A stretch of 64,000 nt of DNA, taken from contig OX421962.1 in the NCBI GenBank assembly GCA_949128115.1, forward strand, positions 59,561,787 to 59,625,786, written 5' to 3'. Positions 1-10,928 of the stretch are shown here, one piece after another. Numbering within the stretch: the first letter of the stretch is position 1; every line of letters starts with the position of its first letter. A program made the position numbers and the translations under genes. Under the pieces are notes generated by a model. That model had not been told where the DNA came from, ran no database searches, and saw only the letters and a program-made list of their open reading frames with translations. The stretch comes from Anaspis maculata. Taxonomy: Eukaryota; Arthropoda; Insecta; Coleoptera; Scraptiidae.

Positions 1-2434
1 CGTTTTCATTGATATCTGTGTCTTTGCGGCTGGCCCAATCTTTGTAAACTCTGCAGGCACTTTCGTGCCGGCCGCGATTTTTGGTTGGCAAAAAGTTTTC
101 TACCTTTTTTGGCGCTGCCTCTCGTAGTTTGGGCAAGGTTGATTGCGTTTCGATTTCCAAATCGGACATAGGTATAGTATGTTCACCTGTACCGTGATTC
201 TAGTCGGCTGTGAGACTTTGTTTTTCAGTTTCCAAATCTGAAATATAGAAAATCCCCAAAACTTTGCGGTTGGCTGCTCTGGCTTCATTTAGCGTTCATC
301 GTTCGGATCACTTTTGGAACGCATTTTTTACGCATATCCTCCGCAGATAAACGAAATATTTTTGCGGGACGTGATGTCCGACGCTTTTTTCCATTATATT
401 GGAAAATGTAATAATTTTTCGACCTGTTTTTAATTTTCGCCAATAAACAAATAAATCAAAGCAGCTTTGACATTTGACTAGTGTCAAAAATATTTCCAAC
501 CTCTCGAAGCCGGTTCAACTTTAGGTTGATTCAAACTACAAAAGTACTAGGCCTTCGTCCAAAAAAAGGGTCCCATGGAATCATGAATCCTTTCACTTCT
601 TGCAGTCGAAAAGACACGACGAATCATGAAGAACTATTGGCAAGACAAGGAACATCCCAGCAGGCCTGCAGTTGCAGCAGGACTTACGTATAAAAAGTTA
701 ATTAAACCAAATTTCGAAAAACCCAGCCGCTCAAAGTTGCGTATTGGACCGAAATTCATGTGAGTACCTTCAGTTTGTAATTTGCTTCCGTTTTGGAGCT
801 TGGCGGAACGAGTTTTTGTCGGCCTTGAATGGCCGCCGACAAGATGGCTTAAATTGAAGGCGACCCCGTAGGGTTTTGACTTTTGGTGTCTAAATGATGG
901 TAATACAGCTCTGCGCTCCTCCAGTGGCATTTTCACGTATGACAAGGCCAGTTTTCCAAGATTTTAATATCAATTTGATAATAAATACAACTTTACTTCC
1001 AGAGAAGTCAGTTTCACACCAGGTAAAAAGGCGGCAAGCCTACAATGCTAAAGTAGAAAATTTGTCCAGCCAACTAGAGAGTCACAGTATCAGTGATTAC
1101 ATTTTGTGAAAATTTCACTGGAACTGCTAGGTATCCGCGCACAACCACAGGTGGTAACATAGTTATGACATAAGGACATGCCTCGAGGAATGTCTGTTTG
1201 ATCTCGTGATTTACCGATGATGATTGAAAACTCAGATTCTGAGAAAACAAAAAAAATCATTTTTTTTGACGAAACGGCTGGAATTTTGGGCCGTAATAGC
1301 TCGTAAGAGCTCGGTACTTGATCGTAGAGGTCGTTTTTGAGAGGAACACACACTCGGACGTCTAGTAGCCTAGGTGGGCACTTACTAGTAGATACCTGCA
1401 ATACTCACATCAATGACATGAAATTTGACAAGTAGAAATGATGTAAAAAGGGGTTTGCTGTTGTGTCCCGTATTTGATCTTGTGGTTGGCGTATTCAGCA
1501 GGCTAGTAGTAGATCTAGTTTCAGAGGTGAGAGGCTGGACAATTGCGCTGCCAGCAATGCATTACATGGCAGGTGCGGTGGAAAAATTGCGACTGGTGAC
1601 TGTTACATTACACCTTCCGCAGACAGATACAAGCATGGTATGCTGCTTTGCCAGTAGCGCAGTAGCTCTCGCTCTTGCCATTTCTGCCATTTATTGCCTG
1701 CTAATTGATCCCCCAATCTCAAATGGGTCACAAAGCGAGCCTAAACCTTGATCATGTCAGTGCGGGGACACAACACACGTTTGCGTCCCAATTACAATGG
1801 TAGCGAACTTTGAAATATAGAATGCGGATCTCCATGTGGGGTCTAAGCAAAAAATCTTGAGAAAAAGGAGACTGACGACGCAGCCAGCCCAAGCGTTGAC
1901 CTTTTCTGGCGTGTTGGTTGGTTGGTGTGTGCGGAGGACTCGATCCACAGTCGTTGTTGCTGTTCCTTGGGTGAAAGCTAGGAATGATGCAGAAAAAGGT
2001 CTGTCTGCGACGACGGCGACGACGCTGGTCATTGATGTAAGGCCCAATAAAGAGCTTGCTGGGTCCCAAGGGTTCACAGGAACAAAAGTTTGCTGGTAGT
2101 GGACTGCACAAGACAGCAAAGTGACAGTTTTGACGTGCCTCCAAATTACGTAACAGCCGACTTTGCCGGGCGGCAACTTACACCTCTTTTGACAATTAAC
2201 TCCTTAAATCGTCCTCTACGAATCAGCCATTTTCCCCAATAAGGTCAATCGCCTATACTTAGATCATTTGCAAATATTCAAAATTATTAATTTAGAAATC
2301 ACCCTTTTACTTTCCCGGCCCACCCACGAACACGGAGGGAAAGTATTGTAATCGTGCAGAAAAAAAGTTTTGAGATTTCACCGGATATATCCGTTTTGAG
2401 GTCCCCCAAGACGATTAAGACCATTTTCAGAATG
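1..2434. other. Unassigned non-coding stretch
   Basis: No gene is supported here. Open frames are short, many begin at non-ATG codons and they overlap on both strands. I recognise no protein family and see no long inverted repeat or target duplication. The stretch 1836-2099 is open in several frames, but its composition is GC-skewed and its translations are low-complexity. Confidence 0.5.
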
Positions 2435-2439
2435 ATGTC

Positions 2440-2479
<40 letters not shown>

Positions 2480-2497
2480 TATGTGTGTCTGTCTGTG
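2435..2497. repeat. GT/GTCT microsatellite
   Basis: A run of GT dinucleotides interrupted by GTAT and GTCT. The flanks (about 2340-2434 and 2498-2560) look like part of a dispersed repeat built around a GTCT core. Similar cores occur at 46950-46972 (GTCC) and 53450-53484 (GTCT). Confidence 0.85.
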
Positions 2498-4034
2498 ATC
2501 TTCCACGATAACTGCCGTAACGTTGACTGGATCGACTTGATATTTGGTATACAAACATGGTTGTTTCCTGAAAAGAGCCCATTAGTTTTTGGCTGTCATC
2601 TGTCAAACCCAACTGTCACTATCATCAAATGTCAGAAGCTATATCTCACGGAACTCAACTTGCAATATGTCATTTGAAAGCCCTTGGAAAACTGTATTCA
2701 GAACAGTTGGAAACATTGCCCTATCTGTCATCTGTCAAATAATAAAAAATGTTAAAGTTCAAAACTTTACCAATTAATTATTCAAAATCTATCTGATGGA
2801 TTGGAACCAGATTTGGCAGGAAGCAACACAACAAAAGAGTCAAATTGAGGCCGCAGTTGCAGTTTTCCACCATTTTCCAGTTGAGCGTAATGAATTTTCG
2901 AAATTTCTCCTGGCCGTTGCCACTCAGGAGGGGCTCTCGCCGGTGTTTCGACCAGCACGACTCGCTTTTGTAGCAGGACTCCACTCAAAAATTTATTCCT
3001 GCTCGGGGATCGACTTTTTTTTGGAAATTTCAACTGATATCGAAAGTAGATTGTATTGAGGGTCGTGCAGGTCTATTTTCAGAGTTGACACGGTTTCGGT
3101 TTTCCGACTGTAATTTTTTCAAAATGAAATTTGCACATTCCGTGAATTTGAGAAAAACGCAATGCAAACTTCTACATGCGGTAGGCCCCACGAAATATTA
3201 ATTTTAGGTGCAGACATGCTGTGAATAAAAGTTAGAGAAAAGATTGAGCTAATTTTTGGAGGAAAAATTTTCGAAATCGGATCAACAGTTGCCGAGTTTT
3301 CCTCTCTGGAAAAACTGCAAATTTTCCAACTTTTTATTCAGTGAACAGATTTCTCGGAATTGTTTTTTTTAGAGAATAGATAACTGGTTCTTGAACATTT
3401 TCCAATAATTTCTCTCCAATTTCCCGGAAATTTTCCTCCTGAAAATATAAAACCACTCATGCGATCGTACAAATTAAGCGGTTCTGTCACGATAATTACC
3501 GAATTATTGATCCGATCAAATCGAAATCAGGTACGGAGGCCTAAGTTCAGCCTGGAATGTTCTGATTAGACTTTGGGTGGATGATTTTGATCGGAAGCCC
3601 TCAGGTGGCACATTGGGTCTGGGTTTGTCTGCCCAAGCTCTAAATTGAAAATATAGAATTGAAATTTGACACACAGATGCAGTGAAAGTTTTCAATCAAG
3701 TTTTTGTAATTTCATCATTATATCTAAAGTAGGAACAAAAATTTCAATAAGGAACCAGCATTGCATTTTTGAGATATCACAGCAGTTAGCTACCTAGCTC
3801 TACCTTTTTGATCATTTCATCACCTTGGAAAACTGACCTAACCTGTCATTTTTTCTGTCCGCTCAACAATGGATGCAGGATGCTCGCTAAACGCTCGACT
3901 AAATAGAATTTTTTCATCAATTTCCAAATCGAATCGCCCCCTCCCGAAGGGACACTTCGATCAAAATCATTACTGACGTCTCTGGATACCGCCGGGAAAG
4001 TTTTGTGTCGCCCCACAACAGATTTTTCTATTTT
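2498..4034. other. Unassigned non-coding stretch
   Basis: I see nothing gene-like here. The short frames at 2778-3060 are shadows of one another on the two strands. No inverted repeat partner was found inside the window. Confidence 0.45.
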
Positions 4035-4261
4035 GGGTCGGGCTGTCGTGGAGTTACGACCCATGTCGGGTTTGAAAATAGAGGCTTAGAAGTGTAAACA
4101 AATGCTGAAATAGCTGAAAATGACTAAACAAACGTAAACAAAAGATTTTCATAGAGGATCACTCATTTTTCAGTTTGGGTCGGATTGTCGTGAAGTTAGT
4201 TGGCCCGACCCATATGAAGTTTCAAAAAATGGAGGAAGGGGGTGTAAGCAAACATCAGAAA

Positions 4262-5308
4262 TTAACTGCTGGACTGCTGGTATCGCAAAAATGGTTCGAC
4301 TTTGAAGACCAATAACTTCCGATTGAGGATGCCATTACCATTTTGTTTGTTGTGTTAGTTAGCCTAATGCTTCCTTAACCTATCCTGGAAAGGTGAATGT
4401 TGAGAAACTTCATGTACAATTTCTACAGGGTGATACGTAAAGTGCTGCAAAATTCCACCCACTCCATCGTACCCCCATTTGTCAGAACTTTTTTTTATGT
4501 ATTTTGATACAAAAATCGCGAAGTGTGGTGTTTTGCCTCGAAACGGTTTTGAAATCGCCAAGATTGGAAGTCTAACATTGAACCTATAAATTTTTATGTT
4601 GAATGTTACAGATTTGTCTTGTTGGCACGCGATATTAAGTCACTTTTGATAAATGGATGTTGACATTGAGCAAAATTGTTCGTACAACAGTCCAGGACAA
4701 TTTCGACACAATCCGAATGTTTGGTGTGAGGCCAAGCAGGGGGCACTTTTTCAAGTGGTTGTCACTGCTTGTTTTTCGTACGTTGAATTTTGTCAGAATT
4801 TCATCAAAATTTTGGATGTGAAACCCGTTCTATTTACAAGTTCAAGCCTCTGAAGATGGCAACGATGTAAAAATCCAGTTTTTGAGTGAAGTAAAGCCCC
4901 CCTGGACGTTATACTTTTTGTGCTTGTGCTATGCCTGAGCTTCGTAAATGTGCAACATTCAACATAATTTTTTTTCTTTATTGTTCGACTTCCAACCTGG
5001 GTAATTCCAAAACCGTTTCGAGATAAGACACCACACTTTATGATTTTTGCATAAGAATATTGAAAAAATATATTTTTGAAAAATGGGGGTACGATGAAGT
5101 CGTTGCACTTTTGCACCGTTTTACGTATCACCCTGTAGAAAATTCACATGAAGTTTCTCAGCATCCACTATTATGATGTGAGTTACGGAAAGATGAGGCT
5201 AGTTAACGCAACAAACAAAATGGAAATCGCAATCGGCAATCGGGAGATATTGGCCTCCAAAGTCGAACCATTTTTCCGATACCGACAACTTCGTTGTCCA
5301 GCAGTTAA
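4262..5308. mobile_element. Foldback element with concentric CAGGGTG ends
   Basis: The arms are about 4262-4615 and 4945-5308. The outer ends pair as TTAACTGCTGG with CCAGCAGTTAA. A second, inner pair of ends (CAGGGTGATACG at 4426, CGTATCACCCTG ending 5135) is flanked by TA on both sides and sits symmetrically inside the larger palindrome. The arms have diverged by scattered substitutions and small gaps. No transposase is visible. It lies within copy 2 of the 142-bp tandem repeat, which supports an insertion of about 1.05 kb. Confidence 0.75.
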
Positions 5309-5354
5309 GTTGAACCAACCAACGTAGAGAAACGATAAACAAACGATTCCCATA

Positions 5355-5611
5355 CTGCGGTGCTAAGCACAGAGGGGGTATCTACATTTTGATAAATTTG
5401 ATACACTGCATTTTTATGCTCATATTTTAAGGGCTATGATGATCATGATCATGTGGTTATGATGATACATGGATGGCGCAATAATTAGGCTTCTCAAATA
5501 ACTGCTTCATTCATATTATACTATAACATAACGTTACAAAAACTTGGCATGAAAATGCAGTGTATCAGATTTATCTAAATGTAGATACCCCCTCTGCGCT
5601 TAGCACGGCAG
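5355..5611. mobile_element. 257-bp hairpin MITE with CATA target duplication
   Basis: The terminal inverted repeats are about 66 bp: 5355-5421 begins CTGCGGTGCTAAGCACAGAG and pairs with 5545-5611. The element is flanked by CATA at 5351-5354 and 5612-5615. The related tandem copy at about 4150-4160 has a single CATA and no insert, which is a paralogous empty site. It is non-coding. The family is not assigned; a 4-bp duplication fits several DNA-transposon groups. Confidence 0.85.
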
Positions 5612-5760
5612 CATAGAGAAATCACCTTTCTTCTATAGTGGGTCGGACTGTCGTGGAGTTGGCCCGGACTGACCCAAATGGGGTTTCAAAAAAGAGAGGA
5701 AGGGGGTGTAAACAATCGTCGAAAATAGCTTAACAAACGTAACTAAACGATTCCAATAGT

Positions 5761-7404
5761 CATGTACGCGATATTGAGTGTCCATATTCTTATTATTCAA
5801 CTTCAAAATTTGCAAGATGGAGTTAACGTAATAGGACCCAAATTTAGATTTTGTTTTTTATTTGGTTTAATTTGAGATAACCCTCAGCAGAGATTGAAAC
5901 ATCATTCAGAGATGTGGCATAGAACGCGCACCAGCGCACCACGTGAATTGAAAAAAAAGCGCCAATTTTACATAATACCTTCGATAATAATAAGCCTTAT
6001 CGATTATCATGGATAACTTACAATGCTCAATTGCGGTGAAACAGATAGCTCATTGACTGCCAGTTGGATAGTGGACGACAGGCTGTTGGGTTGAGGTTGG
6101 TTGAGAAACACTACTTTAGTAGCTTTAGGGAAAACCACTAACAGAAATTGAATAGAACCATTCTGCATTAAAGAGTAAGCTCAAGTTATGTACTTGCTGC
6201 GTCGAAATAACACGGCCGTTATTGGCCATTCCGAAAAGAATCCAGTCATTTCGCAAATATATGAAAGCCACAATGGTGGTCAGCACCGGGCTATAATAGC
6301 CGTGTGTAGATGCAGCAATATCATTATAAACAATAATTGTGATTGTGTTTATTGTACGGGCCGATATAAACAGTGATTAGCATTACGTTTACGATATTAT
6401 TGGCCGTTAGTTTGCCATGAATTTCCCGGGTAAGGAGTACGACACGAGTGCACAGTAAAATCCGATTAAATTCATAAATATACTCCGAAGCACCGCTAAG
6501 CGCTTGTAAATAGCACACTGTAAATAACAATAACATTTCGCAAAGCTGAACTTTTTGGCTCTGGCATTTTTTCGCCACACACTGTGCTATTAATACCTCA
6601 TAAGTCATCGAGAATGGAAACCTGCTGCGAGAATGCAGTATTTATAACACCTTGATTGTAACAGCATCCTCTATAATTTATTGGCCTATCTATGCATGAG
6701 CAAAAGGTACTTCACGTTCCTATAATGGGTAGGTGTAAATTGGCTATGTACTTCACTTTCTGTTTTACACATACCTACTTGCAGTGGTTCGCTAGATGCA
6801 TACTAGAAGTTATAAATAAGCAAAACATTCGAATGTTCAATAAAAGTTAAGTTCAGTTTAGGTATACGCATACACTCCACGGGGTACGAGATCTCCAACT
6901 GGGTAAATACCCATCACTTTGCATATAATATTTATAGTAAAAATTAAGCGTGCGGTCCACCATAAACTAAAATTAGGACTTATTGTGATGTCCACTAATA
7001 ATAGGCACTATCCCGGTTATTAAGTTATCAATAAAGATCTTCTCGAGGAGCTTCTAAATTGAATACGTACTATATAAAGAGATTCCTGGGGGGCTTTTTT
7101 AGGAACGATTCTACCTGGTGGCTTGCTATTTCTTAATTTAAGACTTTATGTGGGATCCACCAAAATCTTTATCATAATTATTATTATAAGCGATTACTTT
7201 ATCTGAGTTAGTTGCTATGGCACAGCCGATAGCATGGCCAGTTGCTTAGCAACTCACTTAGGTTAAAGCTAACTTGCTCATGAAATTTTGATGGAACCCG
7301 CAGTTCGTGCACTATTTCAACTGTTTGTTGTAACAGTCAACAGCTGTCTTTACAGCCATAGAGTTACAGCTTAGTAACCTGCGTTTTTGTTTATCATAAG
7401 TATA
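5761..7404. other. Unassigned, single-copy-looking DNA
   Basis: No supported gene, tRNA or inverted repeat. The composition is AT-rich, with scattered TACC/GGTA words typical of this window's non-repetitive parts. The last ~40 bp before 7405 may still belong to the decayed LINE: a frame reading FLFIIS lies where reverse transcriptases have LFxIYxNDLP. Stops and an offset prevent a firm call. Confidence 0.4.
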
Positions 7405-7406
7405 TA

Positions 7407-7658
7407 CAGGCTGGTCCAGGTTATAGTAGCGTCTACGTCAAGTGATGGGTTTTTATTTCATAAGTATTTGTACCAAATTTGGTCAAAATCGCTTTGATGA
7501 CTTGAGAGTTATTGCAAAAAGATGATTTCAAAAACTAAACTTTGAAGGGCTGTATCTCTGTTGGGAAGCGTTTTAGAAAAAAAAATTATGCATGTCGACC
7601 TGGTTTTCGATGGACCATCGAATGGTGAATTATTGCTACTATAACCTGGACCACCCTG
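7407..7658. mobile_element. 252-bp TA-flanked MITE (CAGGnTGGTCCAGG ends)
   Basis: Terminal inverted repeats of about 26 bp: CAGGCTGGTCCAGGTTATAG at 7407 pairs with the reverse complement ending 7658, where the mirrored end reads CAGGGTGG. TA lies on both sides (7405-7406 and 7659-7660). The interior is non-coding. It abuts the reverse-transcriptase remnant directly, so it probably inserted into that LINE. The ends resemble the CAGGGTG family seen throughout the window. Confidence 0.8.
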
Positions 7659-7659
7659 T

Positions 7660-7930
7660 ATGAATGACTTGCCTCCCAATATTTCGACAGCGACGCAAGT
7701 AAGCCTTTATGCGGATGATACAACCGTAATCATCGCCAACAAAGATCAAGAAAAATTGTAGGTGGAGGCCGGGATCTTGGATCTTGGCGGAGGATATCTA
7801 AAGATGGTTTGACAGCAATCAGCTCCTAAGTAATGCAGACAAACTTCAGAAAATAACGTTAGCGTCAAGACATCTCCAAGACGGAAGTTCTATCCAAGAG
7901 GTGAAATTTCTGAGACTTACTATGGACAAC
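7660..7930 (+). pseudogene. Non-LTR reverse transcriptase remnant, palm region
   Basis: From 7660 the frame reads MNDLPPNISTATQVSLYADD and continues TTVIIANKDQEKL before a stop at 7759. This is the end of RT motif B followed by catalytic motif C (YADD), as in Jockey/CR1-like LINEs. After a frameshift, about 7790-7930 reads RWFDSNQLLSNADKLQKI, then VKFLRLTMDN. These are the conserved N-x-DKT and FLGLTxD regions that follow the palm. The gene is broken by stops, frameshifts and the inserted palindrome at 7931-9176. Its continuation resumes at 9180. The clade assignment is only approximate. Confidence 0.85.
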
Positions 7931-9176
7931 TAGTATATTGGAAATAGAATATCTGCTGGAATTAATTCAAACAAAAACGATTATTTTACCATGGCTAGCT
8001 TTCAGTTCCCTCTTCAACATATCAAAAGTCCTCAACTCTAGGACTGCTACAAATTAGTATACAGGGTGAAAGTTTATTATTTTTCTTTATTTCCTTTCTT
8101 TCTCAAAAAACTGATTACTGAAAAAAACGGTTTTAGGCTAGTTTGATAGGCCATAGTCTTCCAATAAACATATAAGAAATATACTACTCAGCAACTGCTG
8201 TGTATCAAGTTACAGGGTGAAAACTATTTTTCATCTTCAATTTTTTTTCTTAGTGGAACTGATCTAGATTGAAGCCGGTTCCAGTTCTTTTGCAAGCTTA
8301 TAATGTCATACTGAACATATAAAAAGGATACATTTCTGCAACTGCTGCTTTTCAATTTACAGGGTGAAAAGTCATTTTCACGTTTCAATTTTTTTCTTGG
8401 TGAAATTGGCTCACACATCAATTTCGACTGATTCTTCTGTAAACTTGAAGTTTCTAGTCAAACATATCAAAATAATACATTTCTGCTACAGCTATGTTTT
8501 TTTTACAAATTTAAATGTTAGGGTATATTCGGGTATATTGCATCAAAAATTCAAAAAATCTTGGAACGCAACCAAACATTTAAATTTGTAAATAAAAACG
8601 TAGCTGTAGCAGAAATGTATTATTTTGATATGATTGACGAGAAACCCCAAATTTACAGAAAAACCAGTCGCAATTGTTGTGTGAGCCGATTTCATCAAGA
8701 AAAAAATTGAAACGTGAAAATGACTTTCCACCCTGTAAATTGAAAAGCAGCAGATGCAGAGATGTGCCCTTTTTATATTTCCAGTATGACATTATAAGCT
8801 TGCAAAAGAACTGGAACCGGCTTCAATCTAGATCAGTTCCACTAAGAAAAAAAAATTGAAGATGAAAAATAGTTTTCACCGTGTAACTTGATACGCAGCA
8901 GTTGCTGGGTGGTATATTTTTTATATGTTTATTGGAAGACTATGGCCTATCAAACTATCGTGAAACCGTTTTTTTTTGGTCATCAGTTTTTCAAGAAAAA
9001 AAGAAAGTAAATAAAAATAACAATCTTTCACCCTGTATACTGACTTGTAGCAGTCCTAGAGTTGAGGACTTTTGATATGTTGAAGAAGGGACTGTAAGCT
9101 TGCCATGGTAAAAAAATCGTTTTTGTTTGAATTAATTCCAGCAAAGCACCTATTTTTTTCTATTTCCAATATACTA
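7931..9176. mobile_element. 1.25-kb palindrome of ~150-bp units, inserted in LINE RT
   Basis: Near-symmetrical arms (about 7931-8520 and 8573-9176) have the ends TAGTATATTGGAAATAG and its complement. AAC flanks both sides (7928-7930, 9177-9179), a 3-bp target duplication. Removing the element rejoins the host LINE frame as LTMDN-RLRWNSHI, which is what the RT family predicts. Each arm is a short tandem array. CAGGGTGAAA recurs at 8062, 8213 and 8360 (spacings 151 and 147 bp) and is mirrored at 9035, 8883 (one base changed) and 8735. A remnant of a further unit lies outside the first. It encodes nothing recognisable. Confidence 0.85.
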
Positions 9177-9179
9177 AAC

Positions 9180-9590
9180 AGATTGAGATGGAACTCCCAC
9201 ATAAGGCAACTTTGCAAGAAGGTAGCAACGTCACTGTTTATGATTCGTAGAATAAAGAGCATATTATCAACTCACCAGGGAGCACTTTCCACGTATTTCG
9301 CCTGCTTGAGCAACTTGAGACCTCAGGAATCAGCTGGACAAGCCTTCAAGACTTGAAAGACATACTTACTGTGCCCTGTATTTTCATACTAGGGTGTCTG
9401 AAGTGGATCCATAAACATCAACAGAAGACTGAGAGAAATGGAGCGAATCACAAATATGATACTAGAGCCAGGGAGAACTTCAGGACCGTGCGCCCCCGCC
9501 GCACGACAACACAACTCTCTGCAGAATATTGGAGTTTGGAGTATTAAATTCTTCAACCATCTGCCTCTGGAAGTTCAACAGATGAGAGAA
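9180..9590 (+). pseudogene. Non-LTR reverse transcriptase remnant, C-terminal part
   Basis: Continues the RT interrupted at 7930. It reads LRWNSHIRQLCKKVATSLF then MIRRIKSILSTHQGALSTYF, the helical region after the thumb in Jockey-like LINEs. After frameshifts, about 9450-9590 reads YDTRARENFRTVRP and FNHLPLEVQQMR, matching the usual C-terminal motifs (YxTRx...R and FNxLPxEI). Several frameshifts and stops mean it is long dead. Confidence 0.8.
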
Positions 9591-10210
9591 GCAACTCTTG
9601 CAACTGTTTCAAGAGGATGGCTTGTGGTAATAGTATATTACATACCGAGACGGGAAATGAATTATTACTGCTGAGGGCACAGAGAGCCTCCAGGCTTTGT
9701 CTGGAGACTCTAGCCCGAAGCTGGAATGATGTATTTACCGTCGAGAGTATGTATACCATTTTACTTACAACCATGTACTCAGCTTGCAGGATTACAGGCG
9801 TTCAAAAGTTGAAATCTGGAAATTAACTTTTTGTCATGACCTCCAGATAGGCCGATTAATTTTGCTGAAACGTGGTTCAGGAAATACTGATTAACACACT
9901 TATTGTTTGGTGTGATGCATATTGAAATTTCCCTTCTTAAGTTACCATTTCTTCACTTTCTCGGGAGGTCGGCAAGGGGTCACTTCCCGACCTCCTACTA
10001 GGTATGTAATGAATCAATTACCATAGTGGTTGTGAGTAAACGCTTTTTATTCTTTCAAAAGGGGTTTTAAAATAAAACATATCATGTGATGTGAAATTTT
10101 ATTTCTAATGTTTCCAATAATGTTATTTATTGAATACATCCTATTTATTGGTATTGTTGACTCACCATGTACTTTTGATGGAAAATAAATTTGTATTGTA
10201 TTGTATTGTA
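9591..10210 (+). mobile_element. 3' untranslated region and tail of the decayed LINE
   Basis: Downstream of the RT remnant. It contains a 10-bp-stem hairpin (GGGAGGTCGG ... CCGACCTCC, about 9963-9994), a polyadenylation signal AATAAA at 10184-10189, and a terminal run of TTGTA repeats (10191-10210). Short-repeat tails of this kind mark the 3' ends of many non-LTR elements. An open frame at 9617-9826 shows no family similarity that I recognise. Confidence 0.65.
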
Positions 10211-10319
10211 ACATGTTCATTAATTTGACGTGTGGCTATTATACACCACGCCTCGGAGGTCTTTTAGACAACTAGACCTAGCCAAGTATATGACCTAACT
10301 CCTTCTCGTGGTATATTCA

Positions 10320-10925
10320 TAATAATAATAATAATAATAAATTTATTCATTCTCAACAATGATATCATACCACATAGAACAAGTCATACAGAAAAAAGAC
10401 ACATAATATACATGTAAGTACATAAAGTAGTAGGTACAGTATACAAATAAATTAATAAGGTGGTTATATCACAATACAATTCAGAAATTCATCTAAGGAA
10501 TAATAAAATTTTTCGATTAGGTATAGTTTAGTTTCAGATTTAAATCTTGTGAAGCTTTCAATGTTTTTAATTCTATTGGGGAGCTTGCGAAATATCTGGC
10601 CACAACAGAATTCAGGAGACTTTTCGTACAGCGCGGTACGATGTTTCGGCAATCTGATCTCCTGGCCAGCTCTTGTTTCGTAAGTTTGAAATGCATTGTT
10701 ATTTATAAACAAATTTCGGTTTTTATGGACATAAATACAACATTTTAAAATGAACAAAGATGGCAATGTCAATATTCTCTCTTTTGTGTATATCCTTGAT
10801 ACTTACTTCGTGAATCCTGCAGGATGTGTTAGCAATGAACGCATAATCGCATGGAGACTCTGATAGCCGATCAGCGACGAACCTCTCGTGATACCACAAT
10901 ATCACATCATAAGAACGAATACCGT
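10320..10925 (-). pseudogene. Second decayed LINE fragment, RT C-terminus plus AAT tail
   Basis: On the minus strand the frame ending at 10464 reads LPSLFILKCCIYVHKNRNLF, then YETRAGQEIRLPKHRT, FRKLPNRIKNIESFTRFKSE and KLYLIEKFYY. This is the C-terminal end of a Jockey-like RT protein. Upstream, about 10780-10925 reads LYGIRSYDVILWYHERF in another frame, the preceding (L/S)YGIxxW region, so there is a frameshift. The 3' end runs into ATTT followed by (ATT)n, seen on + as the AAT repeat at 10320-10340. It is 5'-truncated, as LINE copies often are. Confidence 0.75.
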
Positions 10926-10928
10926 ATA

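Larger units (their letters stand above)
4035..5760. repeat. ~142-bp tandem repeat, three copies, middle copy split
   Basis: Copies start with the core GGGTCGGrCTGTCGTGrAGTT at 4035, 4177 and 5640. Each continues with a purine-rich block (AGGAAGGGGGTGTAA in copies 2 and 3) and an AACGTAAACAAA-like end. Copies 1 and 2 are 142 bp apart. Copies 2 and 3 are 1463 bp apart, and the excess of about 1321 bp is nearly accounted for by two insertions inside copy 2: the foldback at 4262-5308 and the MITE at 5355-5611 with its 4-bp duplication. After copy 1, the sequence TTTTCATAGAGGATCACT shows the uninterrupted form of the MITE site. Confidence 0.75.

Noticed and set aside
1425..2176. Overlapping frames of 108-139 codons as genes
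   Set aside because: Frames overlap on both strands, translations show no family motif, and no splice or promoter context supports them.
2354..2677. 107-codon frame across the GT repeat
   Set aside because: Its VCVCVC run is just the translated microsatellite.
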